Of a stretch of DNA of 64,000 nt, positions 44,552 through 56,284 are shown in pieces. Origin of the DNA: Macrothele yani (Eukaryota > Arthropoda > Arachnida > Araneae > Macrothelidae); assembly GCA_039090855.1 (NCBI GenBank), contig CM077005.1:70986607-71050606 (forward strand), given 5' to 3'. The notes under the pieces are model-generated. The model worked only from the letters and a program-made list of their open reading frames with translations, did no database searches and was not told where the DNA came from. The position numbers and the translations under genes are program-made. Position 1 is the stretch's first letter; every line of letters begins with the position of its first letter.

Positions 44552-45100
44552 TTTTCTCGGTGATTGAAGTCTTCACAGATTAATAAGCCCATGTCTTCTG
44601 TAATATATTAGGCTTAATATTTTGTTGAATGTATCATTATAAATTTAGCCATTAACACTAAAAAGGCAATAAATGTAATTATTGATGCTAAAAAGATGAA
44701 GAAAATGATTCATAACTCATAATAATTTGTGTATAAGGTAGCACGCACATTCTCAGGGGCACAAGCCGCCACTGGTGTTGAGGTATGCTATTCTGAAGTA
44801 TACTGACACAAAACGTTTTAGGGTAGAAATATGATGGGATCATTAAGAATCACATTTGTATTAAACAAATATAATATCAAAGGTATTGTTTACCTAATAT
44901 TGAAAAGTATATTTGTATTTCTGAATTGTTGAATATGTATGTCATTTGTTAGTGTAAAATATAAGGTCACTAAGTGGCTGATGTTTAATGAGAAATTGAA
45001 AACATTCGTTCTAACTGAAACACATTTTGAATACTAATTGAAATATAATTTTGCTTCTGAAGTCTACTTTTTTTTTCTTCTAATTTTTCGACCAGAGAAA
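44552..45100. other. Unassigned intron sequence
   Basis: AT-rich, nothing recognised before the PLE pair. Confidence 0.4.
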
Positions 45101-45170
45101 GATTGATAGTTACAATAGACAGATTATGGGAATTACTTAGGAATAAAAGATGTTAATTCTTAGGGTCACA

Positions 45171-45200
45171 TTTTTGGGTAGTAACCCTACCCTTCATCAG
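45171..45200 (-). ncRNA. Hammerhead-like core in PLE 2, left copy
   Basis: Minus strand: CTGATGA, one base, stem GGGTAG/CTACCC, then AAAA in place of GAAA. The right-arm counterpart at 48757-48785 keeps GAAA. Candidate only. Confidence 0.3.
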
Positions 45201-45241
45201 GAGAAACACTACAGTAGGTGTTGCCAACATTGGGTAAAACT

Positions 45242-47340
45242 TCAACCTTTAAAATCATTTAATGTAGTTCCTCTTTTTCTCTCAATCTCAAGACCTTCCA
45301 ACAGTTTTCTCTTGAAGAAATGCTTTTGGTGGGTCAGAATTTCTACTGAGTCCCATAGGATTTTATGTCCAGTAGATTGAACATGTCTATCAAGGCCAGT
45401 TTTATTTGTCATGTTTTTTATGGCTGCTTTATGTTCTTTCAGCCTGGTCTTAAGCTGTCTGCCTGTTTCTTCTACATAGCTAAGACCACATTCACAATTG
45501 ATATTGTAGACTACTCCTTCTTTTAACAAGATGTTAGTTTCTTGCTGCTTTAATTTAGGAAGGTAGTTATTGATTTTATTTCCTAAACCTGGAGCTAGTC
45601 TAATTTGAAATTTTTTGCTAATCCTTTGAAGTTTTTCGAAAAGGCCCTTATGGTAGGTGATTTTTCTAGTTAACCGGCATCCTGGGTTAGGGCTCCGATC
45701 TTTTTTATTATTAGTTAAAAAAATTTCCACTATTGGAGAAGGGTAATTATTATCCTGGAGAATGAGTTTAAGTTCGTTTTTTTGTGCTCACTTGTCTAAT
45801 TCTGAGGAGTTGAGAACATTGATCTTTTCTACAAATTGCGAGGCTACGTTCCATTTCATGTATTCTGGATGGTCTGACTGGAAGTCCAGCATTTTGTTAG
45901 TGTTAGTGGGCTTTTTGAAGACTTTTGTAAGAATTCTCCCACTTCGAAGAATTAACGACAGGTCCAGGTAATTTAGTTGATTGTTCCGCTGAAGTTCCAG
46001 AGTGAAATTTAACTTTTCATCAAGGGAGTTGAACCAATCCAGGATGGAAGACGGGAGAGAGGGATAAGTGCTGTCTGTCTAAAATGAAAATAATGTCATC
46101 CATATATCTGGCATATAGACAGAAGATAGGAGTTATCAGAACCTCTTCTTCCAGTTTGCCAATGTAGTAATTTGCTAGAAAGGGGGCAACTGGAGATCCC
46201 ATAGCCAAACCTGAGGTCTGTTTGTAGAATCAATACTCAAACTGAAAAAAGTTGTTTTTTAATACAAAAATCAGGATTTCATAGAGGCCAGTCAGTACTT
46301 CTTTGCTGAGGTTGGGAAAGACTATCCTATCAGCCAGATCATCTGCCAAGAATTCCAACAGCTGATTAGTATCTACGTTAGTATACATAGCTTGGATGTC
46401 TAAACTTGCAATTACAAGGTGTTCCAGCAGCGCGAGATTACTTAATTTCTTAAGGAGATCTTGGGAGTTTCTCAGTATGGCAGGATGTTCTTGAAAGATA
46501 TTTTTTAGATGGTCCAGGAGATAATATTGTAGGTTCAAGAAAGGTGAATTTTTTGAATCCACAATTGGTCTCAGAAGTTCTTCTGGTTTGTGAAGTTTAA
46601 TTGTTCCATATAGTTGAGGGATTCTGTAATGTAATTTTGAAAAATCCTTTAAATTGGGATGCAGTTGTTTATTTATTTTTAAAGATCTTAGTAGCTTATT
46701 ATAGTTTTTTATAGCCACATCTAGGGGGTTTTCAGATAATACTTCATACCTAGGTTTTATAAGTTCATCTTCCATTTTTTTTATGTATTTCTCTTTTTCT
46801 AGTAGAACTAGAGATTTGCTCTTGTCAGCTTTTAAAGCTACAATATTGGTATTATATTTGAATTCTTTTAGAGCCCTGAGGTGAGCAGGGTTGAAATTCA
46901 TAGGAGGAGTAATAATGTACTCTTCTTTTTCCACAAACTTTGTCAGACACGTAGTATATTGATTTCTCAAATTTAACGCTGAGTTGGGATCTTACTTTTT
47001 CTGCTTCATTGCAAATACTCTCTAATTCTATAGCTTATTGGTAGTGACGTTGAAATTACTACCTTTATTAAGGATATTCTTTAAGTCCATATTTATACCT
47101 TCCTTTCTGAGATCTACAACATGTTCCTTAGCCCTAGTGTGACTGGGCATGCTTCTAATATTATCTGTTGACAGTAGCCATTTATCTTCTTTAAGTTTTA
47201 GTTATTTTGCAAATTTTCTATTTTTATCTTTTACTGCCTTGGTTAGCCAATATTTTAGAAGACAACTGTCCGAATTTTTAATGCACTTAGTTCCGTGTTC
47301 CACACATGCTTTTCTATTGTTTTGTACATTTTGTACTTAT
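45242..47340 (-). pseudogene. PLE reverse transcriptase plus GIY-YIG endonuclease (left copy)
   Basis: From the N-terminal end: a remnant CVEHGTKCIKNSDSCLLKYW near 47290, a good open part 46970-46230 (ALKADKSKSLVLLEKEKYI, LYGTIKLHKPE, LRPIVDSKNSPF, ASLDIQAMYTNVDT) and a stop at 46228-46230. Then MGSPVAPFLANYY and YARYMDDIIFIL (46208-46020, catalytic DD). After more frame changes comes the GIY-YIG domain 45730-45242 (GVVYNINCECGLSYVEETGR, LKTRLKEHKAAIKN). The second Gly of the motif (G in YVGETGR) is Glu here, which should harm nuclease activity. Confidence 0.88.
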
Positions 47341-47370
47341 TTTTCACTGCTCCAGACAATGTTTTTTGTC

Positions 47371-48748
47371 ACAAACCAGGAGAACCTCTGAGACCAATTG
47401 TGGATTCAAAAAATTCACCTTTCTTGAACCTACAATATTATCTTCTGGACCATCTAAAAAATATCTTTCAAGAACCTCCTGCCGCACTGAGAAACTCCCA
47501 ATATCTCCTTAAGAAATTAAGTAATCTCGCGCTGCTGGAACACCTTGTAATTGCAAGTTTAGACATCCAAGCTATGTATACTAACATAGATACTAATCGG
47601 CTGTTGGAATTCATGGCAGATGGTCTGGCTGATAGGATAGTCTTTCCCAACCTCAGCAAAGAAGTACTAACTGTCCTCTATGAAATCCTGAATTTTGTAT
47701 TAAAAAACAACTTTTTTCAGTTTGAGTATCGCTTCTACAAACAGACCTCAGTTTTGGCTACGGGCTCTCCAGTTGCCCCCTTCCTAGCAAATTACTACGT
47801 TGGCAAACTGCAAGAAGAGGTTATAATAACTCCTTCTATCTTCTGTCTATATGCCACATATATGGACGACATTATTTTGATTTTAGACAGCACTAATCCC
47901 TCTCTCTCATCTTCCATCCTAGATTGGTTCAACTCCCTTGATGAAAAGTTAAATTTCATTCTGGAACTTCAGCGGAACAATCAATTAAATTACCTGGACC
48001 TGTCGTTAATTCTTTAAAGTGAAAGAATTCTTACAAAAGTCTTCAAAAAGCCCACTAATGCTAACAAAATGCTGGACTTCCAGTCAAACCATCCAGATTA
48101 CATGAAATGGAACGTAGCCTCGCAATTTGTAGAAAAGATCAATGTTCTCAACTCCTCAGAATTAAACAAGTGAGCGTAAAAAAACGAAATTAAACTCATT
48201 CTCCAGGATAATAATTACCCTTCTCCAATAGTAGAAATTTTTTTAACTAATAATAAAAAAGATCGGAGCCCTAACCCAGGATGCCGGTTAACTAGAAAAA
48301 TCACCTACCATAAGGGCCTTTTCGAAAAACTTCAAAGGATTAGCAAAAAATTTCAAATCAGACTAGCTCCAGGTTTAGGAAATAAGATCAATAACTACCT
48401 TCCTAAATTAAAGCAGCAAGAAACTAACATCTTGTTAAAAGGAGTAGTCTACAATACCTAGTGTGAATGTGGTCTTAGCTATGTAGGAGAAACAGGCAGA
48501 AGCTTAAGACCAGGCTGAAAGAACATAAAGCAGCCATAAAAAACATGACAAATAAAACTGGTCTTGACAGACATGTTCAATCTACTGGACATAAAATCCT
48601 ATGGGACTCAGTAGAAATTCTGACCCATCAAAAGCATTTCTTCAAGAGAAAACTGTTGGAAGGTCTTGAGATTGAGAGCAAAAGAGGAACTACATTGAGT
48701 GATTTTAAAGGTTGGAGTTTTACCCAATGTTGGCAACATCTACTGTAG
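47371..48748 (+). pseudogene. PLE RT plus GIY-YIG endonuclease (right copy)
   Basis: The open part reaches 48017 with ASLDIQAMYTNIDT, TGSPVAPFLANYY and YATYMDDIILIL, then a stop. The following frames carry KKPTNANKMLDFQSN and the GIY-YIG region CECGLSYVGETGR (near 48465-48500), with a stop in place of the preceding Asn codon, a frameshift after, and the tail LDRHVQSTGHKILWDSVEIL (48555-48620). It keeps the Gly that the left copy has lost. Confidence 0.88.
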
Positions 48749-48756
48749 TGTTCGTC

Positions 48757-48785
48757 CTGATGAAGGGTAGAGTTACTACCTGAAA
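48757..48785 (+). ncRNA. Hammerhead-like core in PLE 2, right copy
   Basis: CTGATGA, one base, stem GGGTAG with CTACC(T), then GAAA and AATTTGACGC. CTGATGA is the classical hammerhead core word. Same position relative to the GIY-YIG end as in the left copy. Confidence 0.35.
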
Positions 48786-48823
48786 ATTTGACGCTAAGAA
48801 TTAACATCCTTTATTCCTAAGTA

Positions 48824-51800
48824 GGGATGTAAGGTCAGGTGATGCGCAACATCACAGCCTCTCCTTGACAAATGTTAACCCCGCCTTCTCGTGGTGCATC
48901 CTTTTTCCACTAAAGGAGCTCTGATGACCGCCAATAGTGGTATAACTATACCATCGGTATTAGAGGAAATGCTGTCCCACACTCACCAACCCACTTGGGC
49001 AGTGTGGTGAGTTATGGCCAAACTCCTCCAAAATGACTCCACAACTTAAATCTTGGCCCACAGTCTCCGGCAGCTAGAATGTACATGGCCAAGGTAGTGC
49101 GACACGAAGGCAGAGGGTGCTAAGAATCACCAGAGGACCGGACTAGGCTGCCATTTGACGCTGACCTTGGCTACTTACAATGGACACTCTCTATTTTCCA
49201 ATTCAAGACTTCTTGAATTGGAAGAGGAACTATAAAGGATCAAGTGGGACATCATCGGGCTAAGTGAGGTAAGGAGAAAAGGAGATCTCATTGAACTGAA
49301 AAGTGGACATCTCTTCTACTATTGTGGTACAGATACTGGCAGAACTAGTGTTGGATTTATAATAAACAAGAAACTGAAGGATAAAGTAGTAGAAGTTGAA
49401 AGTTCCTCTGAGAGAGCTGCACGACTCGTTATCCAACTCTCGAGAAGATACCAGGCTCAGATTATTCAAACTTATGCACCCACCACAGGTCATCCTGAAG
49501 AAGAAATTGAAGAATTTTATGAGGAAATTCGTCATCTAAATAATAAAGGCAAGCAACACGTGAAGATAATTATGGGAGATTTCAATGCAAAAATAGGGCA
49601 ACAGCAACAGAATGAAACTTCACTGGGTAAATTTGGTCACGACAACAGAAACCAGTGTGGAAATACTTTCATAGAGTTTGCAGAGGCAGAAGGGTTTTTC
49701 ATCATGAACTCCTTTTTCAAGAAAAAGCTGCAAAGGAAATGGACATGGAGGCATCCCAATGGATGGACAAGTGAAATTGATTTTATTATGTGTAACAAGA
49801 AATTTGTCATGGAAGACTGCAGTGTGCTAAACAAGTTCAACACAGGTAGTGACCATAAAATGGTAAGATGTAAGATGCACCTCAATGCTAAACTCGAGCA
49901 TGGCAAGCTCATAAAACAAACAAAGTGTATTGACGTGACCAACCTTAAAAAGCATCAGAATACCTTCAAATTGGAACCAAGGAACAGATTCTCTGCTCTA
50001 GATGGTCTAACATCAGAAGAGGTAGACATCTCTGAAGTTAACAGAAAAGTAACCAAAGCTCTTATGGAAACAGCAACAAGATTAGCTGGGTCTAAGAACA
50101 AGTTGCATGTGAACAAATTATCAGGAAAAACCAAAATGTTGATGCAAAAAAGAAAAGAGATGAGGACAACTAAAGAAGATGAGACTTCCAAAGTGGAATA
50201 TATAGAGCTATGCAAGACAGTACGAAGAAGTATTACTGAAGACATACGGAAATTTGACTGTGAACTAGTGAGGAAAGCAATTGAAAGCAACCAAAGCCTA
50301 AAAATAGCAAAGGGACATCTCAGTAAGGGAAGAAAACAGATTATGGCACTGAGAAAAGAAGATGGTTCTGTAACAAGAAATAGAGGCAAAATTTTGACAA
50401 GAGTGAAAGATTTCTATTCCAAATTATAATAAAGGGATGATACATGTACTCCAGACATCATGAAAGGTACCAGTACTAGAGTTCTTCCAGTCCTCCCAGC
50501 AGAAGTTGTACATGCAATCAAGAACATGAAGCAGGGAAAAGCTCCAGGAGAAGATGGAATTACTGTAGACATCATACAAGAAGCAAGTGAAGAAATTGAA
50601 ACAGTACTTGCCCAAATTTTCACTCCATGCCTTAATGAAGGGAAGATTCCTGAGGATTGGAACAACACTACAATGATCCTGCTACATAAAAAAGGTGACA
50701 TTGAGGATCTCAGGAACTACAGACCTATCAGCCTCCTATCAGTGGTTTATAAAATCTTCACTAAAGTTCTATCACACCGCTTAAAGGTGACACTAGACAT
50801 GGCTCAACCGAGAGAACAAGCTGGATTTAGGAGTGGCTACAGCACTATAGATCATATCCACATACTGAGAGAACTAATTGAGAGAGCGAGGGAATATGAA
50901 CTTCCATTGTGTATGGCTTTTGTGCATTATAAAAAGGCCTTTGATTCAGTGAAACCATCAGCAGTTACAATGGCTTTAAAATCCTGCGGTGTTAAAGATG
51001 CACACATTAATATTATTAATAACATCTATGAAAATGCAAGTGCAAATATTCGGCTGTTTGAGAATACAGTGCACATAAAAATTGGAAAGGGAGTGAGACA
51101 AGGTAACACCATATCTCCGAAGCTCTTTAATGCCACATTGGAAAATGTTTTCAATCAATGAACTGGGAAAACAAAGGGATAAAGATTAATGGAGATTATC
51201 TAATTCACCTTCGTTTTGCTGATGACATAGTCATTTTTGCAACTACCCCATCAGAGCTTCCGAGTATGATCCAGGAACTTGCTGACTAGAGTAAAAAAGT
51301 GGGATTAAAAATGAACTTTCAGAAGGCAAAAGTGATGTATAATGCTTTTACAAGAAATGAAGGTTTATCGATTAATGGAGAAAAACTGGAGATAACAGAT
51401 GCGTACGTTTATCTTGGACAGCAGATATCAAGTGAGGGTCACATTGATGAAGAAATTAATCGGTGTATAAAACTTGCCTGGAGTGCTTTTGGGAAAAACA
51501 ACATAATTTTCAAGAGCAATATGCCATTATGTCTTACAAGAAAAGTGTTTGATCAATGCATCCTTCCAGTGCTTACATATGGTGCAGAGACGTGGACCTT
51601 AACAAAAATAGACGTACAAAGGCTGCAGAAAACTCAAAGCAGCATGGAGAGGTGCATGCTTGGTGTAACCAGGAGAGATAAGAAGAGGAACTCGTGGATC
51701 CGAAAAATGACAAGAGTGGAAGACATCATGATCAGAGTTAAATCCCTGAAATGGCAATGGGCTGGACATACTGCCAGAAGGACAGACCATCGATGGACAG

Positions 51801-51992
51801 CCGAAATTTTGATTGGATTCCAAGGGACAGGAAAAGACCCAGAAGAAGACCACATGGAAGATGGGTGGAGGAAATTCAAAAGTATGCGAGAGTAACATGG
51901 AGGAGACTGGCACAAGACAGACCATTGTGGAAGAGGCTTGGAGAGACCTTGGTCCAGCAGTGGATTGATAATGGTTGACAATGAAGATGATG
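48824..51992 (+). mobile_element. RTE-like LINE, full length, inactivated
   Basis: A perfect 11-bp target duplication ATTCCTAAGTA (48813-48823 and 51993-52003) defines both ends. The 5' UTR (48824 to about 49165) is followed by one coding region and a GAT-rich 3' end (GACAATGAAGATGATG). This is the only copy in the window with a 5' end. Confidence 0.93.
49160..51978 (+). pseudogene. LINE endonuclease-RT with several stops
   Basis: The endonuclease begins ATYNGHSLFSNSRLLELEEE and breaks at a TAA near 49227. It then reads WDIIGLSEVRRKGDLIEL, TYAPTTGHPEEE and MGDFNAKIG (from 49572). The long open part 49560-50429 ends at tandem stops where the sister copy has YERDD. The next part 50460-51161 has NYRPISLL and FVHYKKAFDS, where the catalytic FIDYEKAFDS Asp is His. 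A frame change precedes RFADDIVIF (51220), a stop sits at 51286-51288, and a last shift near 51810 precedes FVQQ-like FVQQWIDNG. Clearly inactive. Confidence 0.9.
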
Positions 51993-52034
51993 ATTCCTAA
52001 GTAATTCCCATAATCTGTCTGTTGTAACTATCTA

Positions 52035-52280
52035 TGATCATCTAGGAAATCCATGACTTCATTTATTACTAAGTTTAAAAAAGAGGAAGATTCCTATGAT
52101 TCTACTTGACTATGTTATATTTTGTCGTTGGTTTTATGTGTCTCTTCAGCATTGAAATGAGGAAGGGGTGGGAGTCTGATTTTAGTGATTGCATCTAACA
52201 TCTTCAATATATGCATTATTCACTATTGGCTGCCAGCTGTTGATAGAGTTTAGAGTTGGTGGAAGCTTGGAAGCTTTAGT
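52035..52280. other. Unassigned flank of Tc1 element 5
   Basis: The left end of the Tc1 element should lie here, but no match to its right inverted repeat was found. Confidence 0.4.
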
Positions 52281-52638
52281 TTGCTTCTGATTTTCATTCT
52301 GAGAGGTTTTGTACGTATTTTCTATAGCAAAAAATTGGCAAAACAAGCATCATTAAGTGTTACTCAGATGGCACAAATAGTGACTTTATATCATGAAGGA
52401 TACTCTGAACGTGACATAAGCAAAAAGGTGAATGTGAGTAATACTGCTATTCATGATACGATCATGACATATTGAGAGGTGAATTTAGCAACCGAAAGAA
52501 GAGTGGATGTCCAAGGAAAACAACCCCCATGTGATGACAGTACCGTAAAGCGAATAGTTGTGCATTCTCTGAGGAGTTAGTGCAAGAAAATCAAGGCCTT
52601 TCTACATTAAAAAGCATCTGATATTAATTAGTATCAGC

Positions 52639-53561
52639 TGTGGAGTCATTTTGGAGGGGTTTGGCCATAACTCACCACGCTGGCCAAGCGAGTTGGTGAG
52701 TGTGGGATAGCATTTGCTCTAATCCCGATGGTATAGTTATACCGCTATTGACGGTCGACCCACCTTCGTTTTGCTGATGACATAGTCATTTTTGCAACTA
52801 CCCCATCAGAGCTACAGAGTATGATCCAGGAACTTGCTGACAAGAGTAAAGAAGTGGGATTAAAAATGAACTTTCAGAAGACAAAAGTGATGTACAATGC
52901 TTTTACAAGAAATGAAGATTTATCGATTGATGGAGAAAAGCTGGAGGTAACAGACACGTACGTTTATCTTGGACAGCAGATATCAAGTGAGGGTCACATT
53001 GGTGAAGAAATTAATCGGCATACAAAACTTGCCTGGAGAGCTTTTGGAAGAAACAGCATAATTTTCAAGAGCAATATGCCATTATGTCTTAGAAGAAAAG
53101 TGTTTGATCAATGCATCCTTCCAGTGCTTACGTATGGTGCAGAGACGCGGACCTTAACTAAAAGAGACATACAAAGGCTGCAGACAACTCAAAGAAAACA
53201 TGGAGAGGTGCATGCTTGGTATAACCAGGAGAGATAAGAAGAGGAACACGTGGATCCGAAAAATGACAAGAGTGGAAGACATCATGATCAGAGTTAAATC
53301 CCTGAAATGGCAATGGGCTGGACATACTGCCAGAAGAACAGACCATCAATGGACAGCCGAAATTTTAGATTGTATTCCAAGGGACAGGAAAAGACCCAGA
53401 AGAAGACCACATGGAAGATGGGTGGATGAAATTCGAAAGTATGCGGGAGTGACATGGAGGAGACTGGCACAAGACAGACCGTTGTGGAGGAAACTTGGGG
53501 AGACCTTCGTCCAGCAGTGGATTGATAATGGTTGACAATGATGATGATGATGATGATGATG
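52639..53561 (+). mobile_element. RTE-like LINE with inverted 5' segment
   Basis: Target duplication ATTAGTATCAGC (52627-52638 and 53562-53573) encloses one insertion event. Its first part, 52639-52755, is the reverse complement of the LINE 5' UTR (about 48931-49042). From 52756 the sequence is the plus-strand 3' third, from RFADDIVIF-coding sequence to the GAT tail (53538-53561). This resembles twin-priming inversion, with a large internal loss. Confidence 0.9.
52762..53535 (+). pseudogene. LINE RT C-terminal fragment
   Basis: Starts near the catalytic FADD and runs through MIQELADKSKEVGLKMNFQK and VLTYGAETRTLTKRD. A small frame change near 53195 follows, then WAGHTARRTDHQW and FVQQWIDNG. 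Nearly intact, consistent with a young insertion. Confidence 0.88.
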
Positions 53562-54274
53562 ATTAGTATCAGCACTGTTTCCCAACATCTTAGCAAAGAT
53601 TTTGGATTAAAGTCTTATAAACCTGCACATAAACCTAGACTAATCTCTGTCATGAAAAAAAAGAGACTCCAGTTTGCGAAGCATCATCAAACATGGACTG
53701 CTGAAAATTGGAGCCAAGTTCTTTTTTCTGATGTCAATTTGAATCACATGAAGCACATGTTCGATGACCAAAAGGCAAAAGGTTTGATGAAAAGTACACC
53801 GTTAGCACCATGAGACATCCGCCTAGTCAGATGATATGGGGTGCTATGTCAGTATCTGGTACTGCTTCATTATCTTTTTTGCCGACAGATACTACCATGA
53901 CTGGTCCTTTTTGATGTGGAAATGTTATGTGAGAGGCTGTTAACTCATTTGCAAGTGCACAGATGCACAATCTATATGCTTGAGGGTGCTCCATGCCACA
54001 GATCAAAGACAGTAAAGCACTACTTGCAGAGGAAAAACATAACTGTGCTCGACTGGCCCCAAAATAGTCCAGACCTTAACCCCATCAAAAATTTGTGGAC
54101 CATTTTAAAAGACAAGGTAGCAGAAAAACAGCCACCAAATTCCCAAGCTTTGATTGATGCTATAAAGTATGTGTAGTGCAAAGACATTTCAAGTGACAAC
54201 TGCAAATCCCTCATTGAGAGTATGCCTAATCGTATTCTGTTTGTTACAAAAAACAAAGGTGGCCACACAAAGTA

Positions 54275-56132
54275 CCGTATATACTTGCGTATAAGTCGAG
54301 AAATTTGGGACAAAAAAGGAGCTTCAATGTAAGGGGGTCGACTTATATGTGGAGCCTTAAAAAATCGTGTCCAAAAGTTCTTCCTGTGAGGCAAAAGGCA
54401 ATCCATCCCGAAAGAAAAAAATGCTGGTGCAGTATTAATTTGAAATCGTCACCCTCCGAAAAAAAGAAAAGAGAAAGAAAGAAAGAAAAAATACTGATGC
54501 AGTAGTAATTATGAAATCACAACCCTCCAAATTTCTCTGTGCTATGAAAAGTCTCCTGGCTTTGCGTATCCACAGCCATTGTTAGGTGTTGCTTGTCTCG
54601 CTTCTCCTATTATGGCTGACACGGATTGTGTAAAGAAGTGGATGTCCTATAACGCAGGATTTAAGTTGAAAGTGATTTCTTTTGCGGAAAATACTAACAA
54701 CGGTGCTGCTTCACATCAATTTGGCTTTAACGAAAAACTGATTCGAGATCGGCGTAAAAAAAACCGGACTTGGTGAAAATCCCAAAATCATAAAAGGCGC
54801 TGCGTCGTTGAACGGCATCTTTTCCAGAGCTGGAAAGTGTCTTGAATGATAGGATTGTGGGCTGCAGAAAAAATGGTTACATTGTAACGCGAACTGGTAT
54901 ACCTTTGCGAGCAATGAAGCTCGCAAAAGATGAAAAGTTTGCAGCCGCAAATAACAGTTTTCGTGCCTTACCAGGTTGGTGCACAAGGTTCATGAACCGC
55001 TATGGGTTGTGTCTATGCCAGCGCACCAAAATTGCACAAAAGTTACCTCGAAGCAAAGATAATGGAATTTCAAAAGTATGTAATTCAAAAGAGAAAAGAG
55101 ACTGCTTTTGAACTTTCCCAAATAGGGAACATGGATGAAACCGCCATGTGTTTCGACCTTCCTGGAAATAAGACGGTGAACCAAAAGGGCGAAAAAAATA
55201 TCTTGATCAAAACGACTGGCCACGAAAAATCCAGTTTCACGGTTGTTCTTTCCTGTTTGGCCGACGGCAGTAAGCTACCTCCGGTAATTATTTTCAAACG
55301 CAAAACTCTGCCGAAAAGCGTTGTCTTTCCGTCTGGTGTGCTCGTTCGTGCCCATGAAAAAGGATGGATGAACGAATCCAGAACAATTGACTGGTTAAAG
55401 AATGTGTGGAACAAAAGGCCAGGTGCACTTTTGAGGAAACCTTCTCTTTTGGTGTGGGATATGTTTGTTGCACACCGTTGTGCAGAAGTGAAAAAAAACT
55501 GCAGAAAATTCAAAAACAACTCTTGCTGTCATCCCAGGTGGGTTGACATCTGTTCTTCAACCACTAGATGTCTGCCTTAATAAGCCCTTCAAAGACAATG
55601 TGCGGAGGTATTGGGCAGATTGGATAAGTTCCGATTTGCCAACTGAAACCAAGGGCGGAAATCTAAAGAAGCCGGATCTCGTTTTGATTGCGCGATGGGT
55701 CAAGGATGCTTAGGATGCGATACCTGCAGAAATGGTCATGAAATCATTCAAGAAATGTTGCATTAGTACGAAATTGATGGCACAGAGGATGATGAGATTT
55801 TTATGAGTGACGACGACAGTGATTCTTATGACACAGGCATAGATGGGAATACTGGTGTTTACGATGACGCTCCGACGACGGAGAAAGACTTTTTAATTGT
55901 TTGGTGAGTCTGACTCCGAATCAGATTTTGAAGGGTTCCGATGAAGTTTTTGGGTATGCAAATTAAATTTATTATTATATATATAATTGTTTTTTCGTTT
56001 TCAAATGCTTTTGAATAAATTCATTGACAAATGTTTTTTTCTCATTCCGGGATCGACTTATACGCAAGTTTTTGAGTTTTACGATTTCTTTACTCTGAAA
56101 GTGGGGGTCGACTTATATGCGAGTATATACGG
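54275..56132 (+). mobile_element. pogo/Tigger-type element
   Basis: Inverted ends CCGTATATACTTGCGTATAA (54275 on) and its inverted partner (to 56132) match at 23 of 25, with TA on both sides (54273-54274, 56133-56134). Removing it rejoins ACAAAG-TA-CTGATTTTG in Tc1 element 5. It carries a pogo transposase on the plus strand. Confidence 0.93.
54609..55940 (+). pseudogene. pogo-like DDE transposase, frameshifted
   Basis: It begins MADTDCVKKWMSYNAGFKLK, a psq-type helix-turn-helix. After frame changes near 54770 and a stop near 54846 comes a CENP-B-like second DNA-binding domain (GIPLRAMKLAKDEKF, GWCTRFMNRYGL). The catalytic part (55080-55560) has QIGNMDETAMCFDLP (first Asp) and KPSLLVWDMFVAHRC (second Asp). 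A shift near 55540 leads to LQPLDVCLNKPFKDNVRRYW, the third-Asp region. An acidic tail follows (about 55785-55930), typical for the family. Not functional as it stands. Confidence 0.9.
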
Positions 56133-56284
56133 TACTGATTTTGTCCTTTTTGTGTGATAAAGAATGTAAGTATTTATATTTCGTATAACTTTTTCAAATA
56201 TCTCTGACTAGTAATTAATTGTTTCTTTGAAAATCTTAATTTTCAGTAAATTGACAGGTGGTCTTAAACTTTTGCAAATAACTA

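Larger units (their letters stand above)
45101..47370 (-). mobile_element. Penelope-like element 2, left copy of a head-to-head pair
   Basis: Coding region and terminal repeat run on the minus strand, from N-terminal remnants near 47300 to the terminal segment ending GATAGTTACAA near 45104. It meets an inverted second copy at about 47370. The two arms share about 1.5 kb of closely similar sequence. Confidence 0.85.
47371..48812 (+). mobile_element. Penelope-like element 2, right copy of the pair
   Basis: Starts inside the RT (KPGEPLRPIVDSKNSPF) and runs to the terminal repeat. A LINE (48824-51992) interrupts the terminal repeat and its last part resumes at 52004-52034 (AATTCCCATAATCTGTCTGT). 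The pair forms a large palindrome with the left copy. Confidence 0.85.
52330..54272 (+). pseudogene. Tc1-like transposase with changed catalytic residues
   Basis: The N-terminal helix-turn-helix reads LSVTQMAQIVTLYHEGYSER. The gene is split by the LINE at 52639-53561. After it: STVSQHLSKDFGLKSYKP, QVLFSDVNL (first Asp kept), then YMLEGAPCHRSKTVKHYLQ, where the usual QDGAPCH Asp is Glu, and NSPDLNPIKNLWTILKD, where the catalytic Glu is Lys. Two of three active-site acids are lost, beside stops and frame changes. The end is GGHTKY at 54257-54274. Confidence 0.85.
52281..56284 (+). mobile_element. Tc1-like element 5 holding a LINE and a pogo element
   Basis: Transposase parts at 52330-52638, 53574-54272 and 3' sequence at 56135-56284 are colinear once two insertions are removed. 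The right end (GGTGGTCTTAAACTTTTGCA, 56256-56275) resembles Tc1 termini. The left boundary is only approximate. Confidence 0.7.
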
